Assembly: GCF_030272615.1 (NCBI RefSeq)
Contig: NC_081409.1
Location: 615,708,755-615,772,754 of the forward strand
DNA length: 64,000 bases
Source: Cryptomeria japonica
Lineage: Eukaryota > Streptophyta > Pinopsida > Cupressales > Cupressaceae
Reading direction: 5' to 3'
Under the pieces are notes generated by a model that saw nothing but the letters and a program-made list of their open reading frames with translations, did no database searches and had not been told where the DNA came from. Positions 20,891 to 32,435 of the stretch are shown one piece after another. The translations under genes and the position numbers were made by a program. Within the stretch, counting starts at the first letter, position 1. Each line of letters begins with the position of its first letter.

Positions 20891-21489
20891 ACTATGACTG
20901 ACATGATTGCTTTGCTTGACTACAGGAGTATTTGCCTATGCTAGAGTCCCGAGAGAGATTCCCATCGACGCAGAGATTACAACCATAGGTGACATTCGTG
21001 GACCGAGCTGCTATTAAGGGTATGGGTCTACGATACATTCTGTATGTGCCTGAGTTTCGGGCGAACATGGGGTTGCTGACTGCACTGGCTGAGAGATAGC
21101 ACTCAGAGACATGCACGTTTCATTTGCCGATGGGTGAGATGACAGTCACCTTGGAGGATGTTTACAGGATTTTGAGGATACCAATCAATGGGGAGTTGAT
21201 ACCCTATGATCAAGATGGAGATAGGGAGGCCTTGAGATGAGTGTTCTAGGATTCGGGACTAGAGATGAGAGCTGGACATGTGGCATGGGACACGATGACA
21301 GCGACAGGACTAGCACTACTAGCAGTGTTAGGAGGAGTGATCAGTGGGTTCCTATGTCCAGATAGGGTGACACGAGGGTTGGCTGTGGGCTGGGGGAGTA
21401 CCTTGGAGACACTAGTTACATAGCATACCATATATGCCTGGGGACCGTGCGTGCTGGCACACTTATACTTTGATCTTTTATGTTTTTAA

Positions 21490-22800
21490 TATATTATGTA
21501 TGATGCAAATGTGAATGTATGAAATGTAGAGGAATATGATAATGCAAATGATTATTTACATGATGAAAATGTAAAATGTTCTAATATGTGTTGTGTGCAG
21601 GATGTGATGCAATTGTGATATCTATATGTATGTATGAAATGCTAATATATGATAATGCAGGTGCAACTACATGAAATGCAAATGTTTTTGGCGTGTCATT
21701 ATACTCAGTTATGTGATAGCTGGCTACGCGGACTCAAGAAGGATGATAGAGGTCAATCAAGAAAGGGGGATGGAAGATAGAAGATATGAAAGTGAAAAGA
21801 GCTTCCTGTGCGTTATCATCATTGAGCTTTATTATGGCAAGTAGGTTATGACAATCGAGGCATATGTTTGACCCAGAAAGTCATTATACCTGTTTGCATG
21901 GAGATAAGACAGTCGCAAACAAGGAATGCCCCAGTTCATACTAGACTCACAATGTCCTCATATCCTTGGACAAGTCATAGCATTACTAAGAGACAATCCA
22001 CAGATAGCAAAAGAAAAAAAAAAGGTGACGATACCCCATCCTCGCCTTTCTAGTCAAAGACATCCTGGAGATAGAATCTCTAGTCAAAGACATCCTGGAA
22101 AAGCTAAAAGACATGTCACCAAAAAGATAAAATCAAAAGAAAACCAAGACTCGAAACCAACTTTCATTGTAGTCCTCAAGTTTAGTGTCTCTTGTCACTT
22201 GTATAAGTCTTATTTGATTGTGGTCACAATGTTTACTTTCACAAAAAGGATAGATTGCACTGAACCATAATGTTGTCTGAGTCTGTTTAAAGATTTGATT
22301 TGTTGAAGCCCGTTATTGCTGCTGTGTCTCATCTGAAACTGACTGAATCCATGAAACTGATACTTTATTACAAAGAAGATGGAACTTTATTGCAGATTCG
22401 CGATGCAAATGCTTCTTTATTGCGGATTGTGCGCGGATAGACTTAAGAAAAGTAGAAGAAACTGTACTCCTTAGAATGTGTGATTCTCTTAGTTCCACAC
22501 CCATCACTACACGTAGGATTTTCCTTAGCCATAGATAGGAGCTTATTTATTATGGATGGAAAGGGATGAAAGGGAATGTTTATTATGAATGGCAAACCAA
22601 TCTTGGGTAGATCAATAACAAGCCATGATAGGGATGTGTAAGTTTATTATGAATGAATAGGCCGTGAGTGTGTGCAAAGTGAAAGGATGAGATGGAATCC
22701 TGAAGAAGGGAGGAGCAATGTCTCTACACATGGCACCGGTGACTTGGTTTTCACCATGGTACTTTCCCAGGGCACCACCGAAGTGGTTTTCACCATTGGA
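21490..22800. other. 3' region of gypsy D, non-coding
   Basis: No gene supported. 21480-21680 has drifting 'atgatgcaaatg' short repeats. 22042-22107 holds a duplicated 'tctagtcaaagacatcctgg' segment. 22720-22800 holds two versions of 'atggtgaaaaccac..cggtg' on the minus strand. Confidence 0.5.
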
Positions 22801-22804
22801 CGAA

Positions 22805-22892
22805 TTTATTTCTCTTTACTTTTTTGATTTTTTTGATTTTTTTTGATTTTTTTGTATTTTTGAATTTTTTTGATTTTTTTGTATTTTTGAAT
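22805..22892. repeat. T-rich tract just beyond gypsy D pol stop
   Basis: Tandem-like 'ttttttgatttttttg' and 'tatttttgaattt' units, A-rich on the coding strand. It lies directly downstream of the integrase C-terminus. Confidence 0.8.
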
Positions 22893-22910
22893 TTGGGATA
22901 CTCTGAAGAG

Positions 22911-24000
22911 CTATGTGTAAAACCCATGAAGGTGCATGCTGTTGATAGGATCCTCCAAAGGTTCATCCTTTGTGGTTGAGAGTTGATATGCTCCAGATCC
23001 ATATGCTGCTGTGATGATGTAAGGACCAAGCCAGTTTGGTTCGAACTTGCCCTTCTTCTCTCTATCTTGCTGATTTTTAGGATTTTCTCTGAGAACCAAG
23101 TCACCTACCTCAAATGTGCGAGGCTTGACTTTATGATTGTAGCTGCGATTCATTCGTTGTTGATAAGCCTTGAGATGATTAAAAGCAGTTTGTCTTCATT
23201 CATCCAATAGTTCAAGTTCTTGTAAGTGGGAGACCCTGTAGTCTTCATCACTGATAATGTTTTGCAAAGAGACTCGTAAAGAGGGTAACTCGACCTCAAT
23301 AGGTAAGATAGCTTTAGTGCCATAGACAAGTGAATAAGGTGTAGCTCCTGTAGGTGTGCGAACGCTTGTGCGGTAAGCCCAAAGTGCGGGATTAAGTTGG
23401 ATATGCCAATTACGGCCAGTGTCGTCGACTGTCTTTTTCAAGATTTTAAGGATTGTTTTATTAGATGCCTCAGCTTGACTATTACCTTGGAGGTAATAAG
23501 GTGTGGAGAAATGATGGGTAATATGAAAGTGGTCACAGAGTTCACGAACATCCTGATTTTTGAAGGGACGCCCGTTGTCAGTGATGATGGAAACAGGAAT
23601 ACCGTATAGACAAACGATATAGTTGAGAATGAAGGTAGCAATTTGTTTTCCCATGACTTGCATGAGAGGTACAACTTCGATCCATTTTGTGAAATATTCT
23701 GTGGCAGTGATTATGAATTTATGACCGTTGGAATATGGAGGGTGAATCTTGCCTATGAGATCGAGTCCCCTCTAACAAAAGGGCCAAGAAGTCGCAATTG
23801 GTTGAAGTTCTTGTGCTGGCGCATGGATGAGGTCTCCGTGAAGTTGACACTGTTTACATTTCTTGACAAACTGATATGAATCTTTTTCCATATTGGGCCA
23901 GTAATATCCAGTCCTGATGAGTTTCTTGGCTAGGGTAGGACCATTAGAATGTGGACCACATATCCCTTCATGTACTTCACGTAACACAATCTGAGCTTCG
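22911..24000 (-). pseudogene. Gypsy D integrase (broken)
   Basis: On the minus strand, 23987-23772 has an HHCC zinc-binding region (HEGICGPH ... CKQCQLHG). The core follows with GLDLIGKI (about 23750), ITDNGRPFKNQ (about 23585) and an NSQAEASNK block (about 23490), that is D, D and E of the catalytic triad. 23153-22911 has the C-terminal SH3-like segment with GDLVLRE and GPYIITAAYGSGAYQL. Interruptions include a stop in 'WPFC*RGLDL' and at 23190. Integrases insert the cDNA into chromosomes. No chromodomain is visible at the end, which fits a non-chromovirus gypsy. Confidence 0.85.
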
Positions 24001-24334
24001 TCGCTTTCTAAACATCTAAGAAGAGTGCCATCTAGACCTTGATGGTATAGGATATCGGCTAAATAACATATCGAGAAGATTGGTGAATGAAAGTGTGATG
24101 TTGGTTATTGGATAGATCAGGAGGTAGGGTATTGTCACGTAGGTATGCAAAAATAGAACCGTATAACTAGGAATTAGGACCAACAACACATATCATCTCA
24201 GTAGGAGTGATTTCATATGAGGGAACCAAAAGGTTATCCACCAAGAACTCATAGCGTGTTTCATTCAGTGGTAGATCAATTAGTGAAGCAATTGTAGCCA
24301 TGGCATCCACGGCTTGATTATGCTCTCTGGGTAT

Positions 24335-25131
24335 CTACTCAAAGTCTATCTTCATGAAATGTTGTTTCAAGTTGTGCACCGTTCTTTTGTAAGGCATTAA
24401 TTTATTGTCCTTTGTTTGGTAGTTATTAGTTGCCTGACGAATCATAAGTTGAGAGTCCCCAAAAACACGAAGTTCCTGGATCTTCCACTGAACTGCAATC
24501 CGTAATCCAGTTGTTAATGCCTCATATTCTGCTATGTTATTAGTGCAGGGAAATGATAATCGATATGATTTTGGTATAGAATCCCCTTGAGGAGTTATGA
24601 AGAGGATGCTAGCTCCTGCCCCATGCCGTGTGTATGAGCCGTCAAAGTATAGTTGGCAAGGCTTTGCATGTGACACTGTTAAAATGGATTCATTTGGAAA
24701 TTCTGAAATTAGAGGAACCTCATCTATCATGGGAGCATCTGCTAATTGATCTATGATAGCTTGTCCTTTTATTTCTTTTCTGTCCACATACTCGATGTCG
24801 AATTCACTTAGGATCATCACCCATTTGGCTAGTCGCCTAGTAAGTGTTGCTTTATTGAGAAGGTATTTCAATGGATCAATCCTTGCAGCCAACTTAGTCT
24901 TATGAGTTAGCATGTAATGTCATAATTTTTGTGAAGCAAAGACCACAACAAGACATGCACGCTCAATTGGTGTGTAGTTTAGCTCATATCCCACCAACGT
25001 GCGACTAATATAGTATACTGCCTTTTCTTTGCCCTCAACAACTTGTTGTGCTAAGAGTGCCCCCAGTGCTGTTGAAGTAGCTGATATGTATAGTAATAGA
25101 GGTTGGTCCAGAACTGGTGGCATCAAAACTA
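24335..25131 (-). pseudogene. Gypsy D RNase H and second RNase H-like domain
   Basis: 25126-24920 is the gypsy RNase H region (LLLYISATSTALGALLAQ ... VYYISRTL). A stop at about 24917 replaces the tryptophan in 'KLWHYML'. 24913-24335 continues through the connection and into a second RNase H fold with YFDGSYTRHGAGASI, NNIAEYEAL and FGDSQLMIRQ. These supply the D, E and D carboxylates. Two RNase H domains in tandem are typical of Tat-group gypsy elements. They degrade the RNA template strand. Confidence 0.8.
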
Positions 25132-25291
25132 GCGGATTCAGAAGATAATCTTTGAGTATCTGGAAAGCCTATTGACAATTATCATCCCATTTGAATTTGA
25201 TGTTTTTATGTAGCAAGTGCTGAAAAGGATTACACTTATCTGCAAGTTGTGCTATGAATCTTCGTATGGACTGGAGTCTCCCTTGCAAAGA

Positions 25292-25750
25292 TCAAAGTTG
25301 ACTGATATTTCTTGGTGGTTGCATCTCTAGGATGGCCTTGACTTTTGTTGGATCGGCTTTGATTCCTCTTTTTGATACAATGAATCCTAGGAGCTTCCCG
25401 GAGGTTACTCCAAAGACATATTTCTTGGGGTTTAATCTTACTTTATACTTTTCCAACCGATCAAAGATGACTGAAAGTATGTCCAAATGTGTATCTCTGT
25501 CTATTGATTTACCCAAGAGGTCATCAACATAATCTTCCATGGTTACATGCATGAGATCATGAAAGATAGTAGTCATGGCTCTTTGATATGTAGCACCTGC
25601 ATTTTTTAGCCCAAAGGGCATGAAATTCCAATAGAAAGTTCCCCAAGGACAAGTGAATGCTATTTTGTGCTGATCCTCAGATGTGATTTTTATTTGATTG
25701 TAACTAGAGAATCCATCCATCAAAGATAACATCGCATGACCTGCTGTGAG
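25292..25750 (-). pseudogene. Gypsy D reverse transcriptase, C-terminal part
   Basis: Minus-strand TAGHAMLSLMDGFSSYNQIK, FTCPWGTFYWNFMPFGLKNA, the catalytic YVDD in MEDYVDDLLGKS (about 25535) and LNPKKYVFGVTSGKLLGFIV. It continues from 27042-27341 when the solo LTR 25751-27036 is removed. The catalytic aspartates are intact in this part. Confidence 0.85.
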
Positions 25751-27036
25751 TGATGGTCGCGCCCACAAAAGGATATGAAGATCACAGTAAAAACCTTTCC
25801 TGGGAATTGGGCATTCCAACAGGTGACCATTATCTCTTTCTGTAGACGTTCATTTACTTGTCAAACCAGGGGACGTATACTTTAAATGGCGCAGCAAAAT
25901 ATATGCACTAGGAACTTATTTTGGTCAACTCTTAGCGGAAATACATACTGAAAAGAAATCCTACCTACGCTACAGGAAGGAAATGCAAAGCTTTTTAACT
26001 CAACTATGATTTGATTACGACAGAAACCATAATAAATACAACTGAAACACAAACTATGAACTGGCCTTATGCTGCAGGAACAGACACAGTGATGGATTCC
26101 TTGTGCTGTAGGAGCAATGTAAAGCTGAGTTTGTGTAAAAACTTTAAAGATGAAAGCAAACTGAAGCTTAACGAGAAAGAACAACTAACTAACTAGCTAC
26201 AGATACCTACTAAGTGGGCCCCCTTAGCAAGCATCTCTTGATTACGTAGATATGAAACTCAGAACTTCATTGAACTTTATTCATAAAAATAGAATGATAT
26301 ACATTGTTTTGTTGATATGGAAACTAACAACAAACTCTACTTCTGGTTAAACAGATTCTGTATTTCATTATCATCTTGATTCTTACATGACATCTACTAC
26401 TCTTATTCTATCCTTCTCTTGCCTCTCTCTCGCGCAGGAGGAGAAGCTTTATTTAAAAATAGGGGAGCAACTAACTAACTAACTCCATTAAAGAAAGACG
26501 TGGAAGTAAAACATATCCTCGAATCAAGGGACAAACTTCATAAGTGAGTTTATGTGTTCAACCTGATCCAGAGAGAATCTAGCACTCCACTCTTTGTCAT
26601 TAAAATTCTTTCCCATGATTTCAGTCAAAGAGTCTTTGCCGGAGCTTCCTCGAAGTCGTGCAGGAAATGGACTTTACTGCAAGGCCGAGACTGGCTGCGC
26701 TTGACTCGATTATTCTTCAACAACCTGTGAAACAAAAGGTAACAGGCAACAGAAAAGGCGTATGGCACATACATGATATCCATTCATTAATCACACATTT
26801 TAAATTTACTTCATCATTCAAAAACTGTATACGATATACCAGTCATTTTAGGGAGTCAACGAAGCAATAAATGCAATCAAGTCAATCACAAAGAGCTGCA
26901 GGAATATAAAAGTCTCTTGCTACAGGATATCCCAAAAAGGTTTCACAAAGTCTAAACATCCATGAAATAACAAAAGTAAAGGCATTTAAAAGTTTTATCA
27001 AAACATCCAAATTATGAGCATATTTTAAGCTCATCA
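25751..27036 (-). repeat. Solo LTR inserted in gypsy D reverse transcriptase
   Basis: 1286 bp beginning TGATGGTCGCG and ending AAGCTCATCA. It is flanked by GTGAG at 25746-25750 and 27037-27041. It splits RT between the NIDLIVDLT and TAGHAML blocks, which join in frame when it is removed. No internal coding domain. Orientation is uncertain; minus is chosen because that reading starts TGATGAGC. Confidence 0.8.
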
Positions 27037-27041
27037 GTGAG

Positions 27042-27341
27042 ATCGACAATCAAGTCAATATTTGGTAATGGAAAATCATCCTTAGGACAAGCTTTGTTGA
27101 TGTCTCTGAAATCTGTACATATTCTGATACTACGATCTAGTTTACTGACAGGCACTAAGTTGGAGATCCATTTAGGATAATCAATTGGGCGTATGAATCT
27201 GACATCCAATAATTTCTCAAGCTCTACTTTGACTAATAATGCGGCTTGTGGGTTCATCTTTCTTAATTTCTGTTTCACTGGTTTTGCCCCCGATTTAACT
27301 ATCAAATGGTGCATTACCAAATCCGGATCCAATCCAGGCAT
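27042..27341 (-). pseudogene. Gypsy D reverse transcriptase, N-terminal part
   Basis: PGLDPDLVMHHLIVKSGAKP, then VELEKLLDVRFIRPIDYP, VPVSKLDRSIRICTDFRDIN and KDDFPLPNIDLIVD, the classical start of plant gypsy RT. The open frame ends only because the solo LTR intrudes at 27037. Confidence 0.85.
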
Positions 27342-27484
27342 ATCAGTGTATGACCATGCAAAGTTGATTTGTCATTCCGTGAAGAAACTTATGAATTTTG
27401 ACCTTTCTGACTCTGTCAAAGATTGAGCCAGGAATATGTTGTGTGGAACTTCTTCTGTACCAATGTTTGTTTTGATAGTCTCCT

Positions 27485-28631
27485 CTACCAACATGGATAA
27501 CTTTTCCTCATATGATGCTGGGAGAATTCGAGCCTTCCATCTTTGGGTGCCTCAGAGAGGTTTTTGCCCTCAAATACATCCTTTCTTTTTACTTTTTTGG
27601 GGTCAGACAACACCACAGTGTGGTTTTCGCCATAAGACCCTTGGTTTGTTTTTATTTTTATATTTTTGCGACTAGAAGGCCCGACACCCTCACCAAAATA
27701 TGCCGCGCTATTGAGTTCTATAGTGTATCCCACTTTATGGTCCCTAGGGGGAAGATCATCTCGTATGCCAAGATAGTCAATAAAAACTTCATCATTTTGG
27801 AATGAATCAAACTATGCAGGTCCTTCATGGTCCCAATCAATGAGCTGGTGGTGAACAAATGGAAGGCCTTTGATGTATTCGAAGTTAGCGGGGCTAAGAG
27901 TGAAGATGTGGTTAAATTCAGGTATGTCGAGGTAGTTATCAAGGTCATCATTGGCACTCTCCTCATCAGTCTCGATCATGAACAAATCCAAATTATCATG
28001 ACTAGTAGCGCATTCTGGGACAGGTGTTCTCATTCTATGTGATTTCAACCTAGGACCTAGAGGCAAGGATTGTATGGGATTCTTCGGGGTTGTTTTTTGA
28101 CCAACTTTGAATTTTTCATAAAATTCCTCTTCTTCTATGGGTTCATCTGGCTCTCTGAATGTCTCGGTGAGTTCGTAGTCACTGGAGGATTTGTCTGAAC
28201 CCCATTCCCATTCATTGGAGTTTGTGGAATAGCGATTTTCTTGTTGAATTTTGGTAGCTTCAATTTGTAATGCTTCTTTTGTCTTTTGGGCATTTACCTT
28301 GGAACTCATGAAACCAAGTCCTTTGGAGCATTCCTTTTTGAATGTCAATTCAGGTTGTAAAGGTTCAATGATGCCTTCCTTTCTTAAAGCCAAGAGGGCT
28401 TTTGCCATCATACCCAAATTTTTGTAGGATCTTGAACCCTTTGCCATACTTCTCACATGGTATACTGATGTGATCTTGTGTATCATTTTCAAGGTCTTTG
28501 TAAAGCATTTTGTATAAGTCTTCCTCTTCCAGTTCACCCCATCTTTGAAAGATAGTAGGGCCCCATTTGAGTATAATGATAGATGCTTGCTTATTAGGAT
28601 GTGGTATTCCATATTCTTTTGGTGAACCCAT
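27485..28631 (-). pseudogene. G-patch-containing segment of gypsy D
   Basis: 28631-28365 ends with YGKGFKILQKFGYDGKSPLG, the core of a G-patch (glycine-rich RNA-binding motif). A frame change near 28390 leads into EGIIEPLQPELTFKKECSKG in the overlapping frame 28612-27812. A long acidic linker (DEPIEEEEFYEKF) follows toward RT, then a broken stretch to 27485. It lies between protease and RT. G-patches occur next to proteases in some retroviruses and gypsy elements. Confidence 0.65.
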
Positions 28632-28637
28632 GACTTG

Positions 28638-29185
28638 TCATAAGTACATGGTTTGATTCAAAGTGTATTCACCCATGCCCTTGTCCTGGAATTTGCCTTT
28701 AAGCTCACCTTGTTTTGATGTCGAAGGTTTTAATGACTTAGGATCAATGTATGCAGAAGAAGGAACAACTTCACGATTACTGGGAATGATGGTCTCAGTT
28801 TTTGGTCTCAAGTTATTGCAGTATATGAATGGATTAGGATCACCATTAACTGTTATTTCAACTCCATTGTGAGGAAACTTAATGCATTGGTGATATGTAG
28901 ATGGGACTGGCCTCATTTCATGAATCCAAGGACATCCTAGTAATATATTGTATGTGAGATCTAGGTCTAGGACTTGACAAACCACATCCTTTGTAACTCG
29001 CCCAACTCTGAGAGGCAAGGTGATTGTGCCTTTGGATGAACGCTCTTCATCATCATATGCCTTGATGGTAATTTTGTTTGTAGAATTCACAGCTTTATCA
29101 GAATATCCCAATTGTTTGATAGTGCTCAATGTACAAATGTTCAGACCTGCTCCTCCATCTATCAGGACTCATTTTATTCGATGTT
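28638..29185 (-). pseudogene. Gypsy D aspartic protease
   Basis: The active-site stretch is VLIDGGAGLNICTLSTIKQL (29180-29100 region). The body follows with TLPLRVGRVTKDVVCQV and the C-terminal YNILLGCPWIHEMRPVPSTY. A stop precedes the active site (RIK*VLIDGG). The active site reads DGG where DSG or DTG is common; DGG occurs in this gypsy type. The protease would cut the polyprotein. Confidence 0.75.
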
Positions 29186-29425
29186 TGTGTATGAAGGCTT
29201 CAATGTGTAAAGGTGCATTATGTGGCTGACTTACCTAGGCATCATCGACTTCTGTGAATGTAAGGGAGTGTGGAATGGAAAGGTATCCCACCATGGCTTG
29301 AAACTGGTCCACGTTCAGATCAGTAGGGACAGAAGTGTCTCTCAAGATTTTGTCAAGAATGGCTTTATGTGTGGGGATATGCGTAAGAGCTCAAGGATTG
29401 AGATAAGTGCGGGTGTCTTCCCTAA

Positions 29426-30214
29426 CTAGTCTACAAGGTCATACTCAGGCTTGGTTGATAAGGAAGTAGTGTTTTTAGCTGGAGCACCTTGCAAAGTGAA
29501 TTTACCTTGACGAGTTGTAATATTACATTTAGAGGTAGGTTTGGAAGAAGATCCAATGCCTTTTAGGACAATCGTGGGTCTTTGGGTAGAATTCTCAAGC
29601 GTTTTGTCCTTGATGATAATGGTAGAGACATATTTGTCTATCGAAATGTGATTGATAGTTGAATCGTAGTTATAGGATGCTCTTGTATAGTTGATTTGGT
29701 CATCTGTGGCTGCAACTTTTCCCTTGTCATGTTTTGGGAATGGTTCCTTAAACATCTCATGTTCTTGATTGGATGAGTGTCCTTCAATCTCAATGTCACT
29801 TCTATCAATAAGATCTTGTATGATGTTCTTCAGTCAATGACAATTTCCTAATTTATGACCCTTTCTCTTGTGAAATTCATAATATTCATCATCATTCCAC
29901 CAATTTGGTTTGACCTTTGGCTCATATGGAGGAAAATCTGGAATAGTGATTACTTTGTTTGCCACTAGCTTTTTGAAAATTGACTCAAGTGGTTCTCCCA
30001 ATGGGGTGTACTTCCTTCGTGATGTGGAAGTTGTTTGAGTATTCACTTGATTGTTTGTAGTGCTTGATCCAGAAAAAATGATCTTGGGTCGTACCGTATT
30101 GGCATCAACACCATCATTGACTGTGTTCTTGTTTTTGTTGCAAAATCTTGGCTTGTCTTTTCCTTTAAAGTTCCTCTTTGTTTTCTTTGAATATCTTAAT
30201 GACTCCTTGTTCAA
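29426..30214 (-). pseudogene. Gypsy D gag C-terminal region
   Basis: Starts in a frame overlapping the end of the main gag ORF (30165-30214), indicating a frame change. Contains YTPLGEPLESIFKKLVANKV, a proline-rich patch and YYEFHKRKGHKLGNC, a degenerate CEYH-type zinc knuckle whose first cysteine is tyrosine. A stop follows at about 29834, then a serine/threonine-rich stretch to 29426. Confidence 0.65.
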
Positions 30215-31730
30215 TTAGGACTTTCTCTGTTGCTAAGCCTTTTTCAATGATGTCCTTGAAGGTGGACAAACAAGCTTTCCTTAGATCATAGCCAATGTTT
30301 TTGTTAACATTTTGGGTGAACATTTCTACCATTTGTTTTTGTGGAATTTCACAAGAGCATCTACTGGCTAGATTCCTCCATCTTTGTAAAAATGATGAAA
30401 AAGATTCTTCATCCTTTTGTTTGGTGTTGCACAAAGTAGTGACTGATATGTCTATCTCTATGTTGTATGAGAAATGTTGGATTGATGCCTCTGCCAAGTC
30501 ACCCCATGACTTAATTCCAGGTGGAAGTTGAGAGAACCATTCCATAGCTTGATCACCTAAGCTTTGTGGGAATAATCTCATCAAATATGTCTCTTCTACT
30601 GCTACTTCAATGCAAGCTGTGAAAAATTGTCTTATATGTGCCTTAGGATCCCTTTTTCCTCTGTACTTATCAAACTTAGGCATCACGAAATGTGTAGGAA
30701 AAGGAGGCATTGGAATGCTCTTGTCAAATGGATAAGGACATATGTCTCTCATTGTGTAAGTTGGCTTCGGTGTATTTATGTCCTCCATTTTCTTTTGTAA
30801 ATCCTTGATTTGCTGTTCCAAATTGCTCTTAGGTGGAGACCGACTTCTTGGACCATACCCCATGCTTGAGGCACCAATTGGAGCAGGAACATGTTGCATA
30901 TATGGATGATATTGATCATACACATGTTCATATGGAGGAGGTCTATAATGATGCTGCGTATATGGACCACTTGGTATAGAGTCATGATGAGGAATGGAAT
31001 ATCTGCTTTGTCCATGTATACCATACTCTATAGGCATGTCGTGAGTTTGTTCTAGTGTGTTGCCCCCAAATTTGATGCGGGGTTTCCTTGTGTCCAAATT
31101 TTGAGCATGCCTTTGAATATCCAATTGCTTTGGTGGTTGATCCTTAGCATTGGTATGTGATTGAGCATATTTTTCTGCATAAGACCTCCATAATGGTCTG
31201 CGGAGGTGAGTATCATATGCTTGACCATGTGTATAAGGGACCTCTGGTTTTTGAAACAAAGATGATGGTGATTCAGGCACTGTATGTGGTCCTCTATTGC
31301 CTCCACTATTAGGCCTCCTTTGATCCATGTTGGAGTGAGGTTGTTGCAAAGGTCGATTTTCCATTATTTGAGACATGTCAAAATCATGAGGGATCTTGGC
31401 TTCACTTTGTGCCATCACTTGTAAGAAGTATTGTCTATCTCTCCACATTATTTCCTCAACTAATCGATTGAAATGAGGATTCATAATGGTGTCTTCCACT
31501 TCTGCTGAATGTATGGAAAAGTTGTCCATATTGTCATTGTGCGTATCATTGTTGTTTGTAGTGTCCATGTTCTCAACATTTGGAATGTTTCTATAAGCAT
31601 CCATGTTAGGTAAAGTAGTATGATTAGAATTAAAAAAGATATCATTGTCATACTCATAGGAACTCATGTTTGTGGACTCTTGAGCCTCTTTAGCTTCTCT
31701 CCTAGATTTTTGGGAACGAGTTTCAACCAT
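30165..31730 (-). CDS. Gypsy D gag, N-terminal and capsid region
   Basis: A 521-codon open frame beginning MVETRSQKSRREAKEAQEST. Residues 1-280 are polar and proline/histidine-rich, with a coiled-coil hint near KSNLEQQIKDLQKKMEDI (about 305-325). Residues about 350-500 match the retrotransposon Gag capsid domain: FDKYRGKRDPKAHIRQFF, SLGDQAMEWFSQLPPGIKSW, FSYNIEI and ESFSSFLQRWRNLA. It is the only long intact ORF of element D, although the protein continues in another frame. Gag packages the element RNA. Confidence 0.8.
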   Translation of the reverse strand: MVETRSQKSRREAKEAQESTNMSSYEYDNDIFFNSNHTTLPNMDAYRNIPNVENMDTTNNNDTHNDNMDNFSIHSAEVEDTIMNPHFNRLVEEIMWRDRQYFLQVMAQSEAKIPHDFDMSQIMENRPLQQPHSNMDQRRPNSGGNRGPHTVPESPSSLFQKPEVPYTHGQAYDTHLRRPLWRSYAEKYAQSHTNAKDQPPKQLDIQRHAQNLDTRKPRIKFGGNTLEQTHDMPIEYGIHGQSRYSIPHHDSIPSGPYTQHHYRPPPYEHVYDQYHPYMQHVPAPIGASSMGYGPRSRSPPKSNLEQQIKDLQKKMEDINTPKPTYTMRDICPYPFDKSIPMPPFPTHFVMPKFDKYRGKRDPKAHIRQFFTACIEVAVEETYLMRLFPQSLGDQAMEWFSQLPPGIKSWGDLAEASIQHFSYNIEIDISVTTLCNTKQKDEESFSSFLQRWRNLASRCSCEIPQKQMVEMFTQNVNKNIGYDLRKACLSTFKDIIEKGLATEKVLIEQGVIKIFKENKEEL

Positions 31731-32223
31731 GAACTAGGTCTTGACCAAGATGTGTGAGACTAGATGAAAATGGAAAGATATGAAAGACCAAGTGTTGGAT
31801 GAAATGTAAATGAATCTGAAGTGTACTTGTAATGTCCAAAGTGTAAGACCAAGTATGTATGTATTAGAGTAGGTGTGACTTCCAAAGAGATGATAGTTTC
31901 TCTTGATGAGGTAAGTTGACCTTGACTCTAAGTAAGAGAAAATGAGACCCAAAGGTGATAGACCTTGATGAGGGACCACTCAACAAAATGTTGTTGTATG
32001 TAGTGTGTTGACAAAGTATGATGAGGACAAACAAGTGACAATTTGACTCAAGTTTAGACAAATGTGTATGTAATGTAAGATGTAAAGCAATGATGGACAT
32101 TGTGAGACCCAAAGACAGGTTGGATGCTAGATGAAAACCTAAGGGAGATAACCTAGGAAGCTCAATAAGTCTGAAACTGACTGTTCTTGTTTGCTGAATT
32201 AGGAAAGTTTTCAATCCTGAACA

Positions 32224-32435
32224 TAGACGTGCCTGTATACTTCACAGACACGCTTAAATGACACAAATGCTATTCTGTCAGACACATACACACTTAAATG
32301 AAACAAATGTGGTTCTATCAAGCACAGACGCGTTTATGAGATGTTGCAATATTGCTCAAAAGACACATACACGTTTCTACCCTTCACAGACGCGATTATA
32401 TGACATAGACGTGGTTCTGTCAGACACAGACGCAT
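32224..32435. repeat. CACAGACRCG-type interspersed repeats, inner array
   Basis: Degenerate copies on the plus strand such as 'cacagacacgcttaaatgac', 'cacagacgcgtttatgag' and 'cacagacgcgattatatgac'. About eight copies, spaced 20-40 bases. Confidence 0.7.

Larger units (their letters stand above)
19959..21489 (+). pseudogene. Antisense PMD-type gene with one intron (broken)
   Basis: Predicted exon 1 is 19959-20027 (MMALVHKFDRVHRFQRPADA plus three residues). Intron 20028-20925 has GTGAGT at the donor and CTTGACTACAG at the acceptor. Exon 2 runs from 20926 to the stop at 21489, in phase. Exon 2 holds a plant mobile domain signature: GMGLRYIL, PEFRANMGLLTALAER, then CTFHLPMGEMTVTLEDVYRI, and a later RGLAVGWGSTLETLV. 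PMD proteins occur in plant genes (MAIN/MAIL1 type) and in transposons; in host genes they act in the nucleus in silencing and development. In-frame stops at 20986, 21097, 21238, 21247 and 21421 kill it; the one at 21097 replaces a usual tryptophan. The exon model is inferred from splice-like sites and matching phase. Length is short compared with host PMD proteins. Confidence 0.6.
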
